Source of the DNA: an uncultured Eubacteriales bacterium
GTDB taxonomy: Bacteria > Bacillota > Clostridia > Lachnospirales > Lachnospiraceae
Assembly: GCA_949297565.1 (NCBI GenBank)
Contig: CASFUI010000095.1
Location: 1 to 7,135 of the forward strand
Length of the DNA stretch: 7,135 nucleotides
Direction: 5' to 3'
Part shown: positions 4,794 to 7,135 of the stretch, in pieces
Layout: each line of letters starts with the position of its first letter
How positions within the stretch are numbered: the first letter of the stretch is position 1
Notes under the pieces: generated by a model
Told to the model about the DNA's origin: nothing
Databases searched by the model: none
What the model saw: only the letters and a program-made list of their open reading frames with translations
Position numbers and translations under genes: made by a program

Positions 4794-6029
4794 ATGTGTT
4801 TAGAAAATGAAGTTGAAAATCAGATTGAGATTATGCTCAAGGGAGTTGCCCAGCATACTGATGTATCTGAAATCAGAAAAAAACTGACGGACGCAAAAAA
4901 GGAGGGAAGACCGCTGCGGATAAAGCTGGGGCTTGACCCGTCGGCGCCTGATATTCATATAGGGCATTCTGTGGTGCTGAGAAAAATACGTCAGCTTCAG
5001 GAAATGGGACACCAGGCAGTCATTATTATAGGAGATTACACAGGGATGATTGGCGACCCCAGCGGAAAATCAAAGACGAGAAAACAGCTTAGCAGAGAGG
5101 AGGTTGAAAAAAACGCAGATACATACATGGAGCAGATTTTTAAAATTATAGACAGAAGCAGGACGGAGGTTTATTATAACAGCGAGTGGCTTGGAAAAAT
5201 GAATTTTGGAGATGTTATTGAGCTGGCGTCAAAATGTACCGTAGCCAGAATTATGGAAAGAGATGATTTTAACAACAGGTATACAAATCATCTTCCGCTG
5301 TCACTGCACGAATTTTTCTACCCTTTGATGCAGGCGTATGATTCTGTTGCTATAAAGGCAGATATTGAGCTTGGGGGAACAGACCAGACCTTCAACATAC
5401 TTCTGGGGAGAAATATTCAGCGGGATTACGGGCTTGAGCCACAGCTTACATTGTTTATGCCGCTTCTGGAGGGGATAGACGGAGTTGAAAAAATGAGCAA
5501 GAGCCTCGGAAATTATATCGGCATAAGCGAAGAGCCGGAGGTTATTTATGAAAAGACAATGAAAATTCCGGATGAGCTTATAATCAAATATTACAATCTC
5601 TGCACCGACGTTCATCCAAGAGATGTAAAGGAGCTTGAGCAGAGGCTGGACAACGGGGAAAATCCACGCGATATCAAAATGCTTCTGGCGCATGAAATTA
5701 CAGAGCTGTACTGCGGAGCTGATGAGGCAGACAAGGCGGAGCAGCATTTTAAGACTGTTTTTCAGAAAAACCAGGTTCCTGACGATGCTCCGGTAATTAA
5801 CCTGGACAGAGGCTCTGATCTTCCTGCCGGAGAGCAGATTATTGACTGGCTTGTAAATTCAGGCGCATACAAATCAAAAAGTGAGGCGAGGCGCGTTTTT
5901 GCTCAGGGAGGCGCGCAGATTAACGCGGAAAAGGTAACCGACATTAAAACTATTGGGTTTTTAAAAGACGAAGCTGTTTTAAAAATGGGAAAAAACAGAT
6001 TTTATAAAATTAATTTTATTGACAGGTAG
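4794..6029 (+). CDS. tyrS: Tyrosyl-tRNA synthetase
   Basis: The 411-residue enzyme charges tRNA-Tyr with tyrosine using ATP (class I, dimeric, cytoplasmic). The catalytic domain shows KLGLDPSAPDIHIGHS with a perfect HIGH box (residues 55-58), GDYTGMIGDPSGKSKTR (80-96), the tyrosine-binding region around DIELGGTDQTFNILLGR (190-206) and KMSKS (233-237). An anticodon-binding helical part follows, then a C-terminal S4-type RNA-binding domain (about 345-405; SKSEARRVFAQGG, INAEKVTD). The KLGLDPxAPDIHxGH form marks the TyrZ-like branch of bacterial TyrRS rather than the B. subtilis TyrS / E. coli type. The start at 4794 has GGAGG at 4783-4787 with six-base spacing. It is preceded by a tyrosine-rich leader peptide and an attenuator and followed closely by a flavoprotein gene. 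Identification is secure; the subtype comes from motif recall. Confidence 0.98.
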   Translation: MCLENEVENQIEIMLKGVAQHTDVSEIRKKLTDAKKEGRPLRIKLGLDPSAPDIHIGHSVVLRKIRQLQEMGHQAVIIIGDYTGMIGDPSGKSKTRKQLSREEVEKNADTYMEQIFKIIDRSRTEVYYNSEWLGKMNFGDVIELASKCTVARIMERDDFNNRYTNHLPLSLHEFFYPLMQAYDSVAIKADIELGGTDQTFNILLGRNIQRDYGLEPQLTLFMPLLEGIDGVEKMSKSLGNYIGISEEPEVIYEKTMKIPDELIIKYYNLCTDVHPRDVKELEQRLDNGENPRDIKMLLAHEITELYCGADEADKAEQHFKTVFQKNQVPDDAPVINLDRGSDLPAGEQIIDWLVNSGAYKSKSEARRVFAQGGAQINAEKVTDIKTIGFLKDEAVLKMGKNRFYKINFIDR

Positions 6030-6031
6030 AA

Positions 6032-6035
6032 GGAG
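6032..6035 (+). promoter_or_regulatory. Ribosome binding site deciding the TTG start of the Nim-like gene
   Basis: GGAG (within AGAAGGAGA) lies seven bases before TTG at 6043. An alternative in-frame TTG at 6019 would put this site inside the coding region and overlap tyrS, so 6043 is chosen. Confidence 0.75.
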
Positions 6036-6042
6036 ACAGATT

Positions 6043-6510
6043 TTGAGAAGGAAGGACAGAGAGATAACAGATTATAATAAAATGCTTGAAATACTTGATA
6101 AATGCGATTGCTGCCGTATTGGATTTAAATGCGAAGAAGGAGTATATATTGTTCCGCTTAATTTTGGATATGCGCAGGAGGATGAGGGGCTGGTATTGTA
6201 TTTTCACGGAGCAAAAGAGGGCAGGAAAATTGAGCTTATAAAAAATAAGCCGCTGGCCGGCTTTGAGCTTGACACTAAACATGAGCTTGTCAGCGGCGAA
6301 ACAGCCTGCGAGTATACTTATATGTATCAGAGCATAACAGGCAGTGGGAAAATAGAGCTGGTTGATGACTACAATGACAAAGTAAGAGGTTTGAGAGCCA
6401 TTATGTCTCATTATTCGGATAAAATTGAGTGGGAGTTTGACGAGCACATGGTAAACGGAGTTGCTGTTATTAAAATGACGGTGACAGAATGGTCATGTAA
6501 GGAGCATTGA
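6043..6510 (+). CDS. NimA-like / pyridoxamine 5'-phosphate oxidase-related flavin-binding protein
   Basis: The protein has 155 residues from a TTG start and begins MRRKDREITD. It then shows CDCCRIGF, VYIVPLNFGY (34-43), LYFHGAKEGRKIELIKNKP (52-70, with His55) and ETACEYTYMYQSITGSGKIE (86-105). It ends with a short C-terminal domain (VAVIKMTVTEWSCKEH). This is the layout of the NimA / Nim-related split-barrel FMN-binding family, common in gut Clostridia. Nim proteins are linked to 5-nitroimidazole reduction in Bacteroides, but most chromosomal relatives have no proven function, so resistance should not be assumed. The N-terminal part is cysteine-rich (Cys21, 23, 24, 30). The gene starts 13 bases after tyrS, so it should share the attenuated tyrS transcript. 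The start is chosen on ribosome binding site position and fit to the family N-terminus. Confidence 0.85.
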   Translation: MRRKDREITDYNKMLEILDKCDCCRIGFKCEEGVYIVPLNFGYAQEDEGLVLYFHGAKEGRKIELIKNKPLAGFELDTKHELVSGETACEYTYMYQSITGSGKIELVDDYNDKVRGLRAIMSHYSDKIEWEFDEHMVNGVAVIKMTVTEWSCKEH

Positions 6511-6548
6511 GCCGGATTTGCGAATGGCGCGGGCTGAACTGTTACATC

Positions 6549-6588
6549 TTAACAGCGTGAATTTAAAAAGTCATTGACATTCTGTTAA
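6549..6588. repeat. Inverted CTGTTAA/TTAACAG pair around the queD promoter -35 box
   Basis: TTAACAG (6549-6555) and CTGTTAA (6582-6588) are perfect inverted heptamers flanking TTGACA at 6574. A further CTGTTA at 6539-6544 forms a 6-bp hairpin with the first. They could be operator half-sites or chance in AT-rich sequence; no regulator is recognised. Confidence 0.35.
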
Positions 6589-6602
6589 ATAGCTAATAAA
6601 AT
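6574..6602 (+). promoter_or_regulatory. Promoter of the queD leader
   Basis: TTGACA (6574-6579) and TAAAAT (6597-6602) are 17 bases apart. The start expected near 6609 gives a leader of about 185 bases before queD. The 64 bases between the end of the Nim-like gene and this promoter hold no convincing terminator. Confidence 0.75.
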
Positions 6603-6613
6603 AATGTTGGTTT

Positions 6614-6645
6614 TTGAATTATAAAGCTAAGATTAAATAATTCAA
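6614..6645 (+). other. 5' stem-loop of the queD leader
   Basis: TTGAATTAT (6614-6622) and ATAATTCAA (6637-6645) are perfect nine-base inverted arms around a 14-base loop. They sit within a few bases of the predicted transcript start. It may protect the 5' end of the RNA, or be part of a larger regulatory fold with the aptamer candidate downstream. Confidence 0.5.
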
Positions 6646-6676
6646 GAAGCAGATAATAAACAAAATCAAATATACA

Positions 6677-6726
6677 AGACAGTTCGTTTGTACCATCCTG
6701 TCTATAAATAAAACCAGGGCTAAAGC
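6677..6726 (+). promoter_or_regulatory. Candidate preQ1-I-like riboswitch aptamer
   Basis: AGACAG (6677-6682) pairs with CTGTCT (6698-6703) as a P1 stem. The loop begins TTC and contains TACCATC, and an A-rich strand ATAAATAAAAC then leads to CTAAAG (6720-6725). This order (short P1, TTC-starting loop, A-rich L3, CTAA tail folding back) is that of preQ1-I aptamers. A weak P2 between TTTG in the loop (6687-6690) and TAAA in the tail (6721-6724) can be drawn. It departs from the usual form: five extra bases (CAGGG) lie before CTAA, and the loop is longer. The position supports the call: it lies between a promoter and a terminator ahead of a queuosine-pathway gene. Confidence 0.5.
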
Positions 6727-6753
6727 ATATTATAAAATATTTGTGATTATATG

Positions 6754-6782
6754 AGCAGACTCCTTGTGAGTCTGCTTTTTTT
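6754..6782 (+). terminator. Intrinsic terminator in the queD leader
   Basis: AGCAGACTC (6754-6762) pairs perfectly with GAGTCTGCT (6768-6776) around the loop CTTGT, and the run of T residues extends to 6782. It ends directly before the GAGGG ribosome binding site (6783-6787) of queD. No coding sequence lies between the promoter at 6574 and here, so it most likely acts as the expression platform of a riboswitch rather than ending an upstream gene. It could also stop readthrough from the tyrS operon. Confidence 0.88.
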
Positions 6783-6792
6783 GAGGGTTATT

Positions 6793-7135
6793 ATGTATAA
6801 ATTAAAGACATCGGCAGATTTTGACTCGGCGCATTTTTTATACGGTTACAACGGGAAATGTTCTAATATTCACGGTCACCGCTGGCATGTAGAAGTGGAA
6901 ATAAAAAGAAATGAACTCGAAGAAAGCGGTCAGCTTCGCGGAATGATTACAGATTTCGGCGACTTGAAAAAAGATTTAAGGGAATTGGCGTATTACCTTG
7001 ACCACGCATTGATTTACGAAAAGGACACTTTAAGGCAGAAGACGGTCGAGGCGTTAAACGAGGAGGGATTTCGTCTGATTGAAACAGATTTCCGTCCTAC
7101 TGCCGAGAATTTTTCAAAATATTTTTATGATGAAA
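6793..7135 (+). CDS. queD: 6-carboxy-5,6,7,8-tetrahydropterin synthase, N-terminal part (3' end outside window)
   Basis: The first 114 residues are present. QueD converts dihydroneopterin triphosphate to 6-carboxytetrahydropterin, the second step toward preQ0/preQ1 and queuosine, the modified base at position 34 of tRNAs for Tyr, His, Asn and Asp. Zinc ligands are visible as His14 (DSAHF), His27 and His29 in CSNIHGHRW, with the catalytic Cys23 four residues before the first of that pair. TDFGDLK (53-59), LDHALI (69-74) and PTAEN (102-106) complete the family pattern. Trp31 follows the HGH motif where Tyr or Asn is more usual. The start at 6793 has GAGGG at 6783-6787. The gene continues past the window, and further que genes would be expected downstream. 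Pterin synthases of the PTPS-I type are related, but the CxxxHGH spacing and the probable riboswitch favour QueD. Confidence 0.92.
   Translation, partial: MYKLKTSADFDSAHFLYGYNGKCSNIHGHRWHVEVEIKRNELEESGQLRGMITDFGDLKKDLRELAYYLDHALIYEKDTLRQKTVEALNEEGFRLIETDFRPTAENFSKYFYDE

Noticed and set aside
6019..6042. Upstream TTG start for the Nim-like gene at 6019
   Set aside because: It overlaps tyrS, has no ribosome binding site, and the real site (GGAG 6032-6035) would be internal; the family N-terminus fits the TTG at 6043.
6539..6555. CTGTTA/TAACAG hairpin after the Nim-like gene as a terminator of the tyrS operon
   Set aside because: It has six pairs with no T-tract afterwards. It is listed only as possible operator half-sites.

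Overview
The window looks like chromosomal DNA of a low- to mid-GC anaerobic Clostridium-type Firmicute, most likely a member of the Lachnospiraceae. The reasons are strong AAGGAGG-type ribosome binding sites, canonical TTGACA/TATAAT promoters with 17-base spacers, compact intergenic regions with intrinsic terminators, and a gene set (fusA-tuf, an iron-sulfur flavoprotein-like gene, a NimA-like flavoprotein, queD) typical of gut Clostridia. The family-level assignment is an inference from style and gene content, not from a database search.

Layout. Positions 1-1923 hold the translation-factor pair: the 3' end of fusA (EF-G domains IV-V) and a complete tuf (EF-Tu), which has its own promoter in the gap. 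A bidirectional hairpin terminator (about 1960-2001) separates tuf from a convergent three-gene operon on the minus strand (2034-4182): a left-handed beta-helix O-acetyltransferase, a flavoprotein with a CX2CX2CX5C motif, and an aldo/keto reductase with a lipoprotein signal peptide. Upstream of this operon lies a divergent control region. It has a leftward promoter, an ATAC-N7-GTAT palindrome of the LysR type, a rightward promoter, and what appears to be the wreck of the divergently transcribed LysR regulator gene (4308-4409).

Positions 4437-4793 form the leader of tyrS and are the most interesting part of the window. A consensus promoter is followed by a 21-codon open reading frame with a good ribosome binding site. 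Five of its residues are tyrosine, all within seven consecutive codons. After it come a long imperfect hairpin, an alternative 8-bp hairpin, an antiterminator pairing and a strong intrinsic terminator that share strands. I see no T-box sequence, which is the usual control of Firmicute tyrS genes. The layout instead suggests ribosome-mediated (leader-peptide) attenuation of tyrosyl-tRNA synthetase. The gene itself (4794-6029) is followed 13 bases later by a NimA-like flavin-binding protein gene (6043-6510), probably co-transcribed.

The last part (6511-7135) is a separate unit: a consensus promoter, a roughly 185-base leader with a 5' stem-loop, a candidate preQ1-I-like aptamer and a strong terminator, then the start of queD (queuosine precursor synthesis), cut by the window end. 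The right half of the window therefore contains two successive genes with apparently attenuated leaders. Both touch tyrosine tRNA: one charges it, the other helps make the queuosine of its anticodon.
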